Positions 46,884-57,876 are shown, counted from the stretch's first letter. The stretch: DNA of 64,000 nt from Chryseobacterium angstadtii (GCF_001045465.1 NZ_LFND01000003.1:1054001-1118000), one strand, 5' to 3'. Numbers and translations: made by a program. Notes: generated by a model not told the origin, from the sequence alone.

Positions 46884-47705
46884 TTATGACTGGAAAAATG
46901 ATAATAAATCTTTATTGATTGTTTCAGCTTCTGTAGTAGGCATTCCATGTGGAAATCCCGGATAAGAAATCAGTTTTCCGTTTTTAAGAAGGGTAGCGGC
47001 AACCTTACCGGTTGTTTCAAAAGGAACGATCTGATCATCTTCTCCATGCAGCACCAAAACCGGAATATCAGTACTTTTCAGGTCTTCTGTAAAATCGGTT
47101 TCAGAAAATGCTTTGATACAGTCGTAATGCGCTTTAATGGATCCCATCATTCCCTGTCTCCACCAGTTTCTTCTCACACCTTCAGAAACTTCTGCTCCTT
47201 CTCTGTTGTATCCATAGAAGGGAAGGGTAAAGTCTATAAAATACTGCTGTCTCTGAGTCGCTGTAAAATGACGGATTTCATCAAAAACAGACATAGGGAT
47301 GCCGTTCGGATTGTTTTCATTCCTGATCATAATAGGTGTTACCGCACTTACAAGAACAGCTTTGGAAGCCCTTCCTTTGCTGTATTGAGCTACATATCTG
47401 ATGACTTCACCGCCGCCTGTAGAATGGCCGATATGGATCACATCTTTCAGGTCTAAGGCTTCAACGATTTCTGCTACATCTGAGGCATAAGTGTCCATAT
47501 TGTGTCCTTCAGCGGTTTGTTCTGATCTTCCATGACCTCTTCTGTCATGTGCAATCACCCTGTAACCCTGCTCCAGGAAGAACAACATTTGTGCATCCCA
47601 GTCGTCCCCGGATAATGGCCATCCGTGATGAAAAAAAAGAGGCTGTCCTTTTCCCCAGTCTTTGTAATAAATTTCTGTTCCGTCTTTTAATCTAAGTGTG
47701 CTCAT
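46884..47705 (-). CDS. Alpha/beta hydrolase, cofactor-free haloperoxidase/esterase type
   Basis: 273 residues. MSTLRLKDGTEIYYKDWGKGQPLFFHHGWPLSGDDWD and RVIAHDRRGHGRSEQ are the first strands and the oxyanion region. Nucleophile serine in IGHSTGGGEV, aspartate in LHGEDDQIVPFE, histidine in YPGFPHGMP. This is the non-haem chloroperoxidase/arylesterase group; peroxidase activity in such enzymes is perhydrolysis. It has terminators on both sides and lies within the usually compact infC-rpmI-rplT region. Confidence 0.92.
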   Translation of the reverse strand: MSTLRLKDGTEIYYKDWGKGQPLFFHHGWPLSGDDWDAQMLFFLEQGYRVIAHDRRGHGRSEQTAEGHNMDTYASDVAEIVEALDLKDVIHIGHSTGGGEVIRYVAQYSKGRASKAVLVSAVTPIMIRNENNPNGIPMSVFDEIRHFTATQRQQYFIDFTLPFYGYNREGAEVSEGVRRNWWRQGMMGSIKAHYDCIKAFSETDFTEDLKSTDIPVLVLHGEDDQIVPFETTGKVAATLLKNGKLISYPGFPHGMPTTEAETINKDLLSFFQS

Positions 47706-47841
47706 TGTTTTCCTGTTTAAGTTATTAATAATATAATGAATATTTGTTTTTGATAGGCTTAATACAAATGTATATCTATATCTTTCAAAAAATATTGATA
47801 TAGGATAATATTTAATAAAAACTTAACTATTCGGAAAACAA

Positions 47842-47867
47842 AAAACCTCAAAATAATTTGAGGTTTT
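47842..47867 (-). terminator. Terminator after infC
   Basis: A perfect 11-bp stem AAAACCTCAAA (47842-47852) / TTTGAGGTTTT (47857-47867) with an ATAA loop; a T-rich run follows on the minus strand. Confidence 0.85.
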
Positions 47868-47901
47868 ATATGATAGGAAACAGATATTACATCTGTTAAA
47901 A

Positions 47902-48462
47902 CTATTTAGCTGGTTTTTTAGGACTCATCATCATAATCATTCTTTTCCCTTCAAGCTTAGGAAGCTGGTCTACTTTTCCAACGTGCTCAAGTTCCTGAGC
48001 AAGCTTCAGAAGTAAGATTTCTCCCTGATCTTTAAAGATAATTGAACGTCCCTTAAAAAATACGTAGGTCTTTAATTTCGAACCTTCTTCAAGGAATTTT
48101 TCAGCATGTTTCTTCTTAAATTCATAATCGTGATCATCAGTCTGAGGCCCGAAACGGATCTCTTTTACAACCACTTTTACTTGTTTTGCCTTTAGTTCCT
48201 TTTGTTTTTTCTTTTGCTCGTATAAAAACTTTTTATAGTCTAATATTCTTGCAATAAAAGGCTCAGCCTTATCGGAGATTACTACCAGATCAAGTTCCTG
48301 CTCTGTAGCAAGCTGTCTTGCTTTATCAATCGGATAAACTCCTGGCTCTACGTTATCGCCCACCAAACGAAGCTCTCTCACACGAATTTTATCGTTGATC
48401 AAGTGTAAGTCCTCCTGTACCGGACGTCTCTGTGGGCCCCTGTTGTTAAATCTTTGTGCTAT
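47902..48462 (-). CDS. infC: Translation initiation factor IF-3 (probable ATA start)
   Basis: From the TTG at 48402 the reading gives 166 residues starting [16 protein letters not shown]. But the frame continues upstream with IF-3-like residues ([21 protein letters not shown]) to an in-frame stop at 48475-48477, and the only plausible start in this stretch is ATA at 48462, giving 186 residues. Non-standard infC starts are established in other bacteria and let IF-3 repress its own synthesis. The body ([42 protein letters not shown]) is standard IF-3. The start is an inference. Confidence 0.9.
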   Translation of the reverse strand: MAQRFNNRGPQRRPVQEDLHLINDKIRVRELRLVGDNVEPGVYPIDKARQLATEQELDLVVISDKAEPFIARILDYKKFLYEQKKKQKELKAKQVKVVVKEIRFGPQTDDHDYEFKKKHAEKFLEEGSKLKTYVFFKGRSIIFKDQGEILLLKLAQELEHVGKVDQLPKLEGKRMIMMMSPKKPAK

Positions 48463-48507
48463 TGTATTATAATTTTATTGGTTAATTACTTATCTATTTT
48501 TTCTTAA

Positions 48508-48591
48508 ATTAAAAGATTAAAAAATTGAATGATTAAAAGATTAGTGTGCGTTTAGCAGTTTTTCAATCTTTAAATTCTTTAATCTTTTAAT
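48508..48591 (-). promoter_or_regulatory. Long AT-rich hairpin in the thrS-infC gap
   Basis: ATTAAAAGATTAAA (48508-48521) is perfectly complementary to TTTAATCTTTTAAT (48578-48591), with more partial pairing inside. It lies between the thrS stop and the infC start. No U-run follows it in the transcribed direction, so it is not a simple terminator. Confidence 0.55.
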
Positions 48592-48597
48592 ATTTTT

Positions 48598-50517
48598 TTA
48601 TATCGCTGCTTCTTTTTTAAAGTAAGAAACAAAATCCTCCATGCTCATTGCCCCGAGGTCTCCTTCTCCACGTCTTCTTACAGAAATTGTGCCTTCATTG
48701 GCTTCATTTTCACCTACTACCAGCATGAACGGGATCTTCTTCAATTCCGCATCACGGATCTTTTTCCCGGTTTTCTCATTTCTGTCGTCAATCAGACCGC
48801 TAATATCGTGATTTTCCAAAAATTGTGAAACTTTTTTTGCATAATCTACATACTTTTCACTGATTGGCAGGATGATGAACTGATCAGGGCTCAACCACAA
48901 CGGAAAGTCTCCTGCAGTATTCTCCAGAAGGATCGCGATAAAACGTTCCATAGATCCAAACGGAGCTCTGTGGATCATTACCGGTCTGTGCTTTTCATTA
49001 TCGTTTCCGATATAATGAAGATCAAATCTTTCCGGTAAGTTATAATCTACCTGAATAGTTCCCAGCTGCCATTTTCTGCCTAAAGCATCTTTCACCATGA
49101 AATCCAGTTTAGGACCATAGAATGCAGCTTCACCGTATTCCACAATCGTTTTCAAACCTTTTTTCTCAGCGGCACTAATGATGGCACTTTCGGCTTTTTC
49201 CCAATTTTCATCAGAACCGATATATTTTTCTCTGTTTTCAGGATCTCTTAAAGAAACCTGAGTGACAAAGTCTTCAAAACCTAATGATTTAAAGACGTAA
49301 AGAGTCAAATCAATTACTTTTTCAAATTCTTCTAAAAGCTGATCCGGAGTACAGAAAAGGTGGGCGTCATCCTGAGTAAATCCACGAACTCTTGTCAGTC
49401 CGTGAAGCTCTCCGCTTTGCTCATATCTGTAAACAGTTCCGAATTCTGCATATCTCTTTGGAAGATCTCTGTAGCTCCATTGCGAAGTTTTGTAGATCTC
49501 ACAGTGATGAGGGCAGTTCATAGGTTTCAGCAAAAATTCTTCACCTTCATTAGGCGTTTTAATAGGCTGGAAGCTGTCTGCACCATATTTATCCCAGTGT
49601 CCTGAAGTTACATACAGTTCTTTTGATCCGATATGTGGAGACATTACAAATTCATAACCTCCTTTTTTCTGAGCTTCAGAAAGGAAATTCTCCAGTTTTC
49701 TTCTTAAAGCAGTTCCTTTTGGCAACCATAACGGAAGACCTGCACCTACTTTTTCAGAAAATGCAAAAATACCAAGTTCCTTACCCAGTTTTCTGTGGTC
49801 TCTTCTTTTGGCTTCTTCCAGCTTTTCAAGATATTCGGAAAGCTCTTTCTGTTTTGGGAAAGAAATACCATAAACTCTTGTAAGCTGAGGATTTTTTTCA
49901 TTTCCTCTCCAGTAAGCCCCGGCAGCATTTAAAATTTTCACAGCTTTTACAATTCCTGTGTTAGGAATATGGCCGCCACGGCATAAATCCGTAAAATTAT
50001 CATGCGTTACAAAAGTGATTTCTCCATCATTAAGATTAGAGATAAGCTCTACTTTGTAAGGATTGTCTGCATATGTTTTTAATGCTTCTTCTTTAGATAC
50101 AGGGTATAATGAGAATGTTGAACCTTTCTTGGCATTTTCCAAAACTTTCTTTTCAATTTTCTCAAAATCTTTTTCAGATAAACTTTCGTCTCCGAAATCT
50201 ACATCATAATAGAATCCGCTTTCGATAGCCGGACCAATGGTAAGCTTAGCATCAGGATAAAATTCAAGGATAGCCTGCGCCAATAAGTGGGCAGAAGAGT
50301 GCCAGAAGGCTTTCTTACCTAGATCATCATTCCATGTCAACAATTGTACCGTTGAATCCGTGGTTATAGGTGTGGTCGTTTCTACTTGTTTGCCGTTTAC
50401 AACTGCGGAAATGGTATTTCTAGCCAATCCCTCGCTTATAGATTTTGCCACATCTAGAGGAGTAACTTCTCCTTCGAATTCTTTGACACTATTGTCTGGA
50501 AGTGTAATTTTTATCAT
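48598..50517 (-). CDS. thrS: Threonyl-tRNA synthetase
   Basis: 639 residues. Order: TGS domain (1-60); editing domain with [10 protein letters not shown] (about 73) and the zinc-like [12 protein letters not shown]; class II catalytic core with [14 protein letters not shown] (motif region), [35 protein letters not shown] (motif 2) and [22 protein letters not shown] (motif 3); and anticodon-binding C-terminus ([18 protein letters not shown]). All parts are intact. It heads the thrS-infC unit. Confidence 0.98.
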   Translation of the reverse strand: MIKITLPDNSVKEFEGEVTPLDVAKSISEGLARNTISAVVNGKQVETTTPITTDSTVQLLTWNDDLGKKAFWHSSAHLLAQAILEFYPDAKLTIGPAIESGFYYDVDFGDESLSEKDFEKIEKKVLENAKKGSTFSLYPVSKEEALKTYADNPYKVELISNLNDGEITFVTHDNFTDLCRGGHIPNTGIVKAVKILNAAGAYWRGNEKNPQLTRVYGISFPKQKELSEYLEKLEEAKRRDHRKLGKELGIFAFSEKVGAGLPLWLPKGTALRRKLENFLSEAQKKGGYEFVMSPHIGSKELYVTSGHWDKYGADSFQPIKTPNEGEEFLLKPMNCPHHCEIYKTSQWSYRDLPKRYAEFGTVYRYEQSGELHGLTRVRGFTQDDAHLFCTPDQLLEEFEKVIDLTLYVFKSLGFEDFVTQVSLRDPENREKYIGSDENWEKAESAIISAAEKKGLKTIVEYGEAAFYGPKLDFMVKDALGRKWQLGTIQVDYNLPERFDLHYIGNDNEKHRPVMIHRAPFGSMERFIAILLENTAGDFPLWLSPDQFIILPISEKYVDYAKKVSQFLENHDISGLIDDRNEKTGKKIRDAELKKIPFMLVVGENEANEGTISVRRRGEGDLGAMSMEDFVSYFKKEAAI

Positions 50518-50778
50518 TGTTTACTAAGAAATTTTAAGATGCAAAAATACGCATTTTTTAAATAATATGCTATTTTTAAAGTATATTTGAAATAAGAATT
50601 ACAATTGAATCTTTAAAATCAGATGGGTGATTTTAAATTGTCCCATCTTCAATTTAAGCTTTGCAGTGAGAAATCCCCTGAATTTCATATGTTCTATGAT
50701 GAAAACCCGGGAAAATGTGACTTCCTGCTCTTTAAAATTCAATATTCACTGTAAATAGAAATGATACTATCTGATGTT

Positions 50779-51747
50779 ATGAAAAACTTTACTATTGATC
50801 TCCACTGCGATTTACTCTGTCATTTATTGAATCCTGCTTCCACAGTTGATGATAAAGAACTGGGATGCTCACTTCCTTACTTACAGGAAGGAAATGTAAA
50901 ACTCCAGGTAATGGCTATTTATTCGGCGACAGGAGCAAACAGTACGGAGTATGGAGCAAAACAGAGTGATCTATTTTCTGATATGCTGAAAAATGAAAAC
51001 TTCTTTTTATTTAATGGTGAAAACTACAAAAATCCTGAAAATGAAAACAGGGTAGGAGTGATCGCTTCTATTGAAAATGCATCCGGTTTTTGCGGTGAAA
51101 ATGATCCTTTAAAATCCGGGTTTAAAAATCTGGAAACGATCATTGAAAAAACAGAAAAGATTCTTTATTTGGGAATCACTCATCATACTGAAAACCGTTT
51201 TGGAGGGGGAAATAATTCCGAAGCCGGATTGAAAGAAGATGGAAAAGTATTGATTGACTATATTGCAGACCGTAAAATTGCCATAGATCTTGCGCACACA
51301 AGTGATCAGCTTGCTTATGGTATTCTTAATTATATAGATCAGAGAAATTATCAAATCCCTATCCTGGCAAGCCACTCCAATTACAGGGCTGTTCATGATA
51401 AAAACAGAAATCTTCCTGATGAACTGGCTCTGGAAGTGATTAAAAGAAAAGGACTGATTGGTCTCAATTTTATTCGAAACTGCGTTGATGATAAAAATCC
51501 GGAAAAACTGTACGAGCATCTTCAATATGGTCTGGATCTGGGAGGAGAAGACGCTATAGCTTATGGAGCTGATTTTTTCTACTGCAAAGATCATCCGGAT
51601 ACATCACGCCATCCGTTTTTCTTTAAAGGATATGACGATGCATCCGCTTTCAATTCTATCAATGAAAAAATTGAAAAGGATTTTTCCGGAGAGATTATGG
51701 AGAAAATAAGCTACAAAAATGCGTTGAGATTTATGGAGGGAATGTAG
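50779..51747 (+). CDS. Membrane dipeptidase-type peptidase (M19 family)
   Basis: 322 residues from the ATG at 50779; an earlier ATG (50761) adds six residues. Metal-dependent dipeptidase of the amidohydrolase superfamily: TIDLHCDLLCHLL carries the H-x-D ligands near residue 8, GVIASIENASGF the bridging glutamate, LGITHHTENRFGGG and PILASHSNYRAVHDKNRNLPDEL the later histidines. No signal peptide, so probably cytoplasmic. May hydrolyse dipeptides including D-amino acid types. A pair of inverted repeats follows it. Confidence 0.88.
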   Translation: MKNFTIDLHCDLLCHLLNPASTVDDKELGCSLPYLQEGNVKLQVMAIYSATGANSTEYGAKQSDLFSDMLKNENFFLFNGENYKNPENENRVGVIASIENASGFCGENDPLKSGFKNLETIIEKTEKILYLGITHHTENRFGGGNNSEAGLKEDGKVLIDYIADRKIAIDLAHTSDQLAYGILNYIDQRNYQIPILASHSNYRAVHDKNRNLPDELALEVIKRKGLIGLNFIRNCVDDKNPEKLYEHLQYGLDLGGEDAIAYGADFFYCKDHPDTSRHPFFFKGYDDASAFNSINEKIEKDFSGEIMEKISYKNALRFMEGM

Positions 51748-51753
51748 TTTTCT

Positions 51754-51867
51754 GGTGGCTTCGAGAGCCTCAGCCACCAGAATGCCCAATTTATAATTGG
51801 AATATCTGATATCTTCTACAATCTTTGATTATCCAACCTACTGGTGGCTGAGGCTCTCGAAGTCACC
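51754..51867. repeat. Inverted pair of the 26-nt interspersed repeat
   Basis: Copy one is at 51754-51779 (GGTGGCTTCGAGAGCC-TCAGCCACCA) and copy two at 51842-51867 in opposite orientation with one mismatch. The spacer is 62 nt. Together they can form a 26-bp stem between convergent M19 and helical-repeat genes. Confidence 0.85.
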
Positions 51868-51875
51868 AGGTAATT

Positions 51876-53420
51876 TTATCCTTTTCTCTTATACCTTACT
51901 TTCTGCTTGATAATTTCAATGACATCCACATTCTGCACTTTGGATTTTACCCAACCGTGAATATCAATGTACAGAAGTGATCTTCTGTAGTATTCATTTT
52001 TGGAAAAGGTTTCCAGTATTTGATCAAAGGCAGCAAATGCTTCCAGCTGTTTATTTAAGACCAGATCATTGATATTTTTAAAGAACTGAATGCTTTCGAA
52101 ATGGAACGTTTCAGGCTTCTTCATTTTTTTAGCAAATTTGAGGGTTGAACTGATAAATTCATCATAGTCTTCATCGTTTCCGGACTCATATTTAGCCATC
52201 AGAATCAGAATTCTTGTATGAAAAAGAAGATCTTCCTGAACATTGCCTTTGCATTCAACCACATTCATAGAATATTCGATAGATTTCTTAAAGTTTTTAC
52301 TTCCGAAAAACATGGCTGCCATTTTCAGATATAGAATCATAAAGTGGTGTTCGTCTATTTTTTCGCGAAGTCTCTCCATTTTTAGTTCAATCTCAGGAAT
52401 CAGCTTTGTCCCTGTGAAAAATTCACCTTTTACAAAATGGATATTCATTAAAGTATTATAATGAGTAAGGAAAATAAGAGCCTGCAGGTTTTCATTCTGA
52501 GCAAAATTCTCAGAATTCACCGTAGTATTGAAATTTTCAAAATGTTCTTCAAGAATATCAATATTTCCATACAGGAAGAGGATTTTCAAGAGATAAGTAT
52601 TTCCTTTGATGTACCATACCGGATGACTGATAATCATCTCCGGATTCTTATGAAAAAGATCTACCCATTGATAGGCATATTTCAGGGTATATTTATATTC
52701 CTGTAGCAATTGGTTTTTCCAGACATGGGCTTTAAAATACCACAATTTTTCAGTGAAATTTAGTTTTTCAAGCTTTATTTTCCGGATCTGACTATTGAAA
52801 AGCTCCAATACTTCTTCACGATCTTTATCATTTTTTACATAACCATGCGTCAGCATTTCACTGTATAATTTCAGAGACAGATTTGACAGATCTGTAGCGT
52901 ATTGATTTTGTCGGCTGATCTCTGTAGACTGTTCTATAAGTTCATCTGCACGGCCTACAATACTTCTTGTAATAAACTGCGATTCTATTACTTTCTCCAG
53001 ATTGATAATTTCGGATGCAATACTTTTTTCGTCCAGTTCCATAGCAGATTGCTTAGTTTTATCCAGTATTTTCAAAGCTTGCTTGTAAAGTCCTTTTTGA
53101 TAGAGAATATTAGCAAAATCAAGCTGTTCCCGAAGCTGAATCCTGTAATTCTGATGGCTTGGGTTCATGCGGAGACTCACCAGAATCTGTTTGTAAAGGT
53201 GGGCTTTCAGATTGGAAAGCTGCTGTTTTGTTGAAATTTTTTTCTCAATAATGACCTGTTCGTCATATTCCTTCATTTTATCCAGCTCAGAGAAAAGAAG
53301 CAGAAATTTTGCATCTACATTAATTCCAAGACGGTTTACGTACAGCCTGAACTGACGTTTTTCAGAGGTTGTTAATGACTTAATCAGTATAAACAAGAAA
53401 TCTTTCTGCAATTCTGCCAT
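51876..53420 (-). CDS. All-helical TPR-like protein, unknown function
   Basis: 514 residues, no signal peptide. Helical repeat pairs are visible, for example LREQLDFANILYQKGLYKQALKILDKTKQSA and KYTLKYAYQWVDLFHKNPEMI, in the style of degenerate tetratricopeptide repeats. The first 60 residues (SEKRQFRLYVNRLGINVDAKFLLLFSELDKM) form a conserved-looking lead domain. Similar proteins seem common in Flavobacteria but carry no assigned role. Likely a cytoplasmic scaffold or regulator. Confidence 0.7.
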   Translation of the reverse strand: MAELQKDFLFILIKSLTTSEKRQFRLYVNRLGINVDAKFLLLFSELDKMKEYDEQVIIEKKISTKQQLSNLKAHLYKQILVSLRMNPSHQNYRIQLREQLDFANILYQKGLYKQALKILDKTKQSAMELDEKSIASEIINLEKVIESQFITRSIVGRADELIEQSTEISRQNQYATDLSNLSLKLYSEMLTHGYVKNDKDREEVLELFNSQIRKIKLEKLNFTEKLWYFKAHVWKNQLLQEYKYTLKYAYQWVDLFHKNPEMIISHPVWYIKGNTYLLKILFLYGNIDILEEHFENFNTTVNSENFAQNENLQALIFLTHYNTLMNIHFVKGEFFTGTKLIPEIELKMERLREKIDEHHFMILYLKMAAMFFGSKNFKKSIEYSMNVVECKGNVQEDLLFHTRILILMAKYESGNDEDYDEFISSTLKFAKKMKKPETFHFESIQFFKNINDLVLNKQLEAFAAFDQILETFSKNEYYRRSLLYIDIHGWVKSKVQNVDVIEIIKQKVRYKRKG

Positions 53421-53566
53421 TGTAAATTTATAAAATGTAATAAATTGATTGTTAAGTGAATAAGGCTATTTTGTAAGCTTTTGAATATTGTAATTTTCAG
53501 AAAAGACGAAAACGTAAAAATATTGTAAGCAGTAGTTTTGATCAAAATTAAGTAAAAAACTTCATT

Positions 53567-54730
53567 ATGAATTCCGAAAAAATTGAAATTTTTGATACCA
53601 CGCTGAGAGATGGGGAACAGGTTCCCGGATGTAAACTGAATACTCATCAAAAACTCATAATCGCCGAAAGGCTTGATAAGCTAGGGATTGACGTAATTGA
53701 AGCGGGTTTTCCCATTTCAAGTCCCGGAGATTTTGAATCTGTTTCGGAAATTTCAAAACTGGTGAAAAATGCAAAAGTTTGCGGACTCACAAGAGCTAAC
53801 AGAAAAGATATAGATGCAGCTGCCGAAGCATTGAGACATGCAAAAAGACCCCGCATTCATACAGGAATCGGAACTTCGGATTCTCACATTCAATATAAAT
53901 TCAATTCCACAAGGGAAGATATTATCGAACGTGCCACTGAAGCCGTAAAATATGCAAAAAGATATGTTGAAGATGTAGAATTTTATGCAGAAGATGCCGG
54001 AAGAACGGATAATGCTTATCTGGCAAGAGTCTGCGAAGAAGTCATTAAGGCCGGAGCTACCGTTTTAAATATCCCTGATACTACAGGCTACTGCCTTCCT
54101 GAAGAATATGGGGAAAAGATAAGATATCTTCGTGAAAATGTCAAAGGGATTGAAAAAGCTATCCTGTCTTGCCATTGCCACAATGATCTGGGATTGGCTA
54201 CAGCCAACTCTATTGCCGGAGCGATCAACGGAGCGCGTCAGATTGAATGTACAATCAACGGATTAGGAGAAAGAGCAGGAAACACAGCACTGGAAGAAGT
54301 CGTCATGATTTTAAAACAGCATAAAGACTTAAACTTTCATACCGATATCAATTCAAAAATGCTTAATGAGATGAGTTTTATGGTTTCGGATCTGATGGGA
54401 ATGCCGGTTCAGCCTAATAAAGCGATTGTCGGGGCCAATGCTTTTGCACACAGCTCAGGAATTCATCAGGATGGGGTGATTAAAAACAGGGAAACTTACG
54501 AAATTATAGATCCTGAAGAAGTGGGAGTTAATGCTTCATCCATCATTCTTACTGCAAGAAGCGGAAGATCTGCTTTGGCATACAGGTTTAAACATATCGG
54601 TTATGATATTACCAAAAGTGAGCTTGATTTCCTGTATCAGGAATTTTTGAAAGTTGCGGATATGAAAAAGGAGGTGAAAAATGATGATCTGTATAGAATT
54701 ATGGAGATCTGCAGCCGAAAAATAGGATAG
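53567..54730 (+). CDS. leuA: 2-isopropylmalate synthase (short form)
   Basis: 387 residues. Condenses acetyl-CoA with 2-oxoisovalerate, the first committed step of leucine synthesis. [17 protein letters not shown] carries the metal-binding aspartate and catalytic arginine. [29 protein letters not shown] (HxH metal ligands) and [14 protein letters not shown] follow. The C-terminal allosteric LeuA dimer domain of longer enzymes (about 510-570 residues) is missing, so feedback control may differ. First gene of leuACDB. A TAGTTTTG box at 53533-53540 is a possible -7 element. Confidence 0.93.
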   Translation: MNSEKIEIFDTTLRDGEQVPGCKLNTHQKLIIAERLDKLGIDVIEAGFPISSPGDFESVSEISKLVKNAKVCGLTRANRKDIDAAAEALRHAKRPRIHTGIGTSDSHIQYKFNSTREDIIERATEAVKYAKRYVEDVEFYAEDAGRTDNAYLARVCEEVIKAGATVLNIPDTTGYCLPEEYGEKIRYLRENVKGIEKAILSCHCHNDLGLATANSIAGAINGARQIECTINGLGERAGNTALEEVVMILKQHKDLNFHTDINSKMLNEMSFMVSDLMGMPVQPNKAIVGANAFAHSSGIHQDGVIKNRETYEIIDPEEVGVNASSIILTARSGRSALAYRFKHIGYDITKSELDFLYQEFLKVADMKKEVKNDDLYRIMEICSRKIG

Positions 54731-54761
54731 TAACTGACTGTAAAATCAAGGCAAATTGAAT

Positions 54762-56150
54762 ATGGACAATAGTAAAAAAACACTTTTTGACAAAGTCTGG
54801 GACGCTCATGTTGTAGAAACCGTTCCGGATGGACCTCAAATTATTTATATAGATAAGCACCTGATTCATGAAGTGACCAGCCCTCAGGCTTTCGCAGAAC
54901 TTGAAGCAAGGAATCTGGAGATTTTCAGACCAAAGCAAATTGTAGCAACTGCAGATCATAATGTTCCGACACTCAATCAGGAACAGCCGATCAGAGATGA
55001 ACTATCAAGAAATCAGGTAGAACAGCTGACAGAAAACTGCAATAAAAACAATATTGAACTTTTTGGATTGGGACATCAGTATCAGGGAATCGTGCATATC
55101 ATCGCTCCTGAATTGGGAATTACCCAGCCGGGAATGAGCATTGTATGCGGAGACAGTCATACTTCTACCCACGGTGCTTTTGGTGCTATTGCTTTTGGGA
55201 TAGGAACCAGCCAGGTTGCACAGGTTTTTGCAAGCCAGTGTCTGTTGCTTAATAAGCCTAAATCCATGAGGATTACAGTAAACGGAGTTCTTAATGAGAA
55301 TGTTCAGCCCAAAGATGTGATCCTTTATATTATTTCCAAAATCGGAACCGATGGCGGAACAGGATATTTCTGCGAGTACGCCGGAAATGTTTTTGAAGAA
55401 ATGTCTATGGAAGGGAGAATGACGGTTTGCAATATGAGCATTGAAATGGGAGCCAGAGGCGGAATGATCGCACCGGATGAAACCACTTTTGAATATGTAA
55501 AAGGAAAAACTTTTGCTCCGAAAGGGGAAGAATGGACAGAGAAATCTACTTACTGGAAAACCCTGAAAACTGATGAAGGAGCTATTTTTGATAAAGAATT
55601 AAGCTTTGATGCATCGGAAATTTTTCCAATGATTACTTATGGTACCAACCCGGGAATGGGAATTTCCATTCATGAAGCCATACCGGTTCCGCAGAATGAA
55701 TCTGAAGAAAAAGCCCTTCAGTATATGGGATTGAAAGCCGGACAGGAAGTTTCAGGAATTAAAGTACATCACGTTTTTATCGGAAGCTGTACCAATGCCA
55801 GAATAGAAGATTTCCGTTCTGCCGCTCAGTATATTAAAGGAAAAAGTAAATCCGACACAGTGAACGCACTGATTGTTCCCGGTTCACAGCAGGTTGTGAA
55901 ACAGATCTACGAAGAAGGTCTGGACAAGATTTTCAGTGATGCAGGATTTCAGATCCGTCAGCCCGGCTGTTCAGCGTGCCTTGCGATGAATGATGATAAA
56001 ATTCCGGAAGGAGAATATTGTGTTTCCACATCCAACAGAAATTTTGAAGGAAGACAGGGACAGGGAGCCAGAACAATTCTTGCCAGCCCGCTTACAGCTG
56101 CAAAAGCAGCAATTGAAGGAAAAATTTCAGCTTTTGAAAGCTTAAACTAA
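54762..56150 (+). CDS. leuC: 3-isopropylmalate dehydratase large subunit
   Basis: 462 residues from the ATG at 54762 (a TTG two codons earlier is also in frame). With LeuD it isomerises 2- to 3-isopropylmalate. [37 protein letters not shown] and [17 protein letters not shown] are signature stretches. The 4Fe-4S cysteines are in GSCTN and the downstream CSACLAMN segment. [22 protein letters not shown] closes the aconitase core. Separated from leuA by 31 bases. Confidence 0.96.
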   Translation: MDNSKKTLFDKVWDAHVVETVPDGPQIIYIDKHLIHEVTSPQAFAELEARNLEIFRPKQIVATADHNVPTLNQEQPIRDELSRNQVEQLTENCNKNNIELFGLGHQYQGIVHIIAPELGITQPGMSIVCGDSHTSTHGAFGAIAFGIGTSQVAQVFASQCLLLNKPKSMRITVNGVLNENVQPKDVILYIISKIGTDGGTGYFCEYAGNVFEEMSMEGRMTVCNMSIEMGARGGMIAPDETTFEYVKGKTFAPKGEEWTEKSTYWKTLKTDEGAIFDKELSFDASEIFPMITYGTNPGMGISIHEAIPVPQNESEEKALQYMGLKAGQEVSGIKVHHVFIGSCTNARIEDFRSAAQYIKGKSKSDTVNALIVPGSQQVVKQIYEEGLDKIFSDAGFQIRQPGCSACLAMNDDKIPEGEYCVSTSNRNFEGRQGQGARTILASPLTAAKAAIEGKISAFESLN

Positions 56151-56165
56151 AAGATCAGACTACCC

Positions 56166-56771
56166 ATGCAAAAATTAACACTTATACAATCCCGCGCAGT
56201 ACCATTGCCTGCCGAAAATATAGATACAGACCAGATTATTCCTGCCAGATTCCTAAAAAGTATTGACAGAAAGGGCTTTGGAGAAAATCTTTTCAGAGAC
56301 TGGCGATTTAATATCCATACCGGAGAACCCAATGCTGAATTTGTGTTGAATAACCCTGGATATAGCGGTGAAATTTTAGTAGCCGGAAACAATTTTGGTT
56401 GCGGAAGCAGCAGGGAACATGCCGCCTGGTCTTTAACCGACTATGGCTTTAAAGTGATTATTTCAAGCTATTTTGCTGATATTTTTAAAGGAAATGCCCT
56501 GAACAATGGACTTCTTCCTGTAAAAGTGTCCGAAGCGTTTCTGAAAGATATTTTAAAAGGGATCACAGAAAATCCTGAAGCGGAAATAGCTGTAGATGTA
56601 GAGCAGCAGTCCATCAGTTTTAATGGAAAAACCGAAACATTTGAACTCGATTCTTATAAAAAAATATGCCTGCTTAACGGCTATGACGATATTGATTTTC
56701 TAATCAGCAAAAAACAGGCGATAAAACAGTTTGAACTAAAAACACAAAAGTATGAGCAACAGTTATTTTAA
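56166..56771 (+). CDS. leuD: 3-isopropylmalate dehydratase small subunit
   Basis: 201 residues. [23 protein letters not shown] and [36 protein letters not shown] are the defining swivelling-domain motifs. It completes the active site of LeuC. Its coding end overlaps the start of leuB by 20 bases in a different frame, so translation of the two is probably coupled. Confidence 0.96.
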   Translation: MQKLTLIQSRAVPLPAENIDTDQIIPARFLKSIDRKGFGENLFRDWRFNIHTGEPNAEFVLNNPGYSGEILVAGNNFGCGSSREHAAWSLTDYGFKVIISSYFADIFKGNALNNGLLPVKVSEAFLKDILKGITENPEAEIAVDVEQQSISFNGKTETFELDSYKKICLLNGYDDIDFLISKKQAIKQFELKTQKYEQQLF

Positions 56772-57876
56772 AATAGCCGTTCTTCCCGGAGACGGAATCG
56801 GTCCGGAAGTCGTGAATGAAAGTATTAAAGTATTGGAAGCTGTAGCTGAAGTATTTCAGTGCAAGTTTCAGTTTTCCTACGGACTAATGGGAGCGGAGGC
56901 TATTTTTAAAACAGGCAATCCTTTGCCGGATGAAACCCTGAAAATATGTAAAGAGTCTGATGCCGTTCTCTTCGGAGCCATCGGAGATCCGATTTTCGAC
57001 AATAATCCTGATGCGAAAGTAAGACCGGAGCAGGGACTTTTAAAGCTTCGCAAAGAATTGGGGCTGTATGCCAATATCAGACCTCTGAAAACCTATGCTT
57101 CACTTATAGACAAAAGTCCTTTGAAAAGGGATATCATTGAGGGAACGGATATCCAGATTTTCAGAGAATTGGTGAGCGGAATTTATTTTGGTGAGAAATT
57201 TACAGATCCGGATGGGAAATATGCTTATGATGTCTGTAAATACAGTACTGAAGATATTATTCCCATCGCTCACATGGCTTTTAAAGAAGCTGAAAAAAGA
57301 AAAAAGAAGCTTACCCTGATTGATAAAGCGAATGTTTTGGATACATCAAGGCTTTGGCGAAAAATCTGTCAGAAAATTGCTCCTCAATATCCTGATGTGC
57401 AGCTGGATTATATTTTTGTAGACAATGCCGCTATGCAGCTGGTTCTTAATCCTAAGCAGTTTGATGTTATTTTAACAGAAAATATGTTCGGGGATATTAT
57501 CTCTGACGAGGCCAGTGTGATCGGAGGGTCTATCGGGCTTCTTCCATCTGCGTCAGTAGGAGAGGAAAATGCCCTGTTTGAACCGATTCATGGTTCTTAT
57601 CCGCAGGCCAAAGGGAAAGGAATTGCCAATCCTGTAGCTTCGATTTTAAGTACCGCTATGATGCTTGATTATCTGGAACTTCCGGAAGCCGCAGAAAAGT
57701 TAAAAAGAGCGGTGGAACATGCTATTGAAAATAGATATGTCACGGTAGATCTTAACTCGGAGCAGCATTATTCAACCAGTGAAGTGGGAAGCTTTATTGC
57801 CGATTACATTAAATATTCTGAAAAATCCTATTACAATTTTGAAAATATAAAGATCGGAAAATCTACGATCGTATAA
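56752..57876 (+). CDS. leuB: 3-isopropylmalate dehydrogenase
   Basis: 374 residues. NAD-dependent oxidation and decarboxylation of 3-isopropylmalate to 2-oxoisocaproate. [16 protein letters not shown] is the nucleotide-binding start. [18 protein letters not shown] holds the substrate arginines, [15 protein letters not shown] follows, and [31 protein letters not shown] is the conserved metal/NAD motif. It is the last gene of the leucine operon; a G-U-rich hairpin follows. Confidence 0.97.
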   Translation: MSNSYFKIAVLPGDGIGPEVVNESIKVLEAVAEVFQCKFQFSYGLMGAEAIFKTGNPLPDETLKICKESDAVLFGAIGDPIFDNNPDAKVRPEQGLLKLRKELGLYANIRPLKTYASLIDKSPLKRDIIEGTDIQIFRELVSGIYFGEKFTDPDGKYAYDVCKYSTEDIIPIAHMAFKEAEKRKKKLTLIDKANVLDTSRLWRKICQKIAPQYPDVQLDYIFVDNAAMQLVLNPKQFDVILTENMFGDIISDEASVIGGSIGLLPSASVGEENALFEPIHGSYPQAKGKGIANPVASILSTAMMLDYLELPEAAEKLKRAVEHAIENRYVTVDLNSEQHYSTSEVGSFIADYIKYSEKSYYNFENIKIGKSTIV

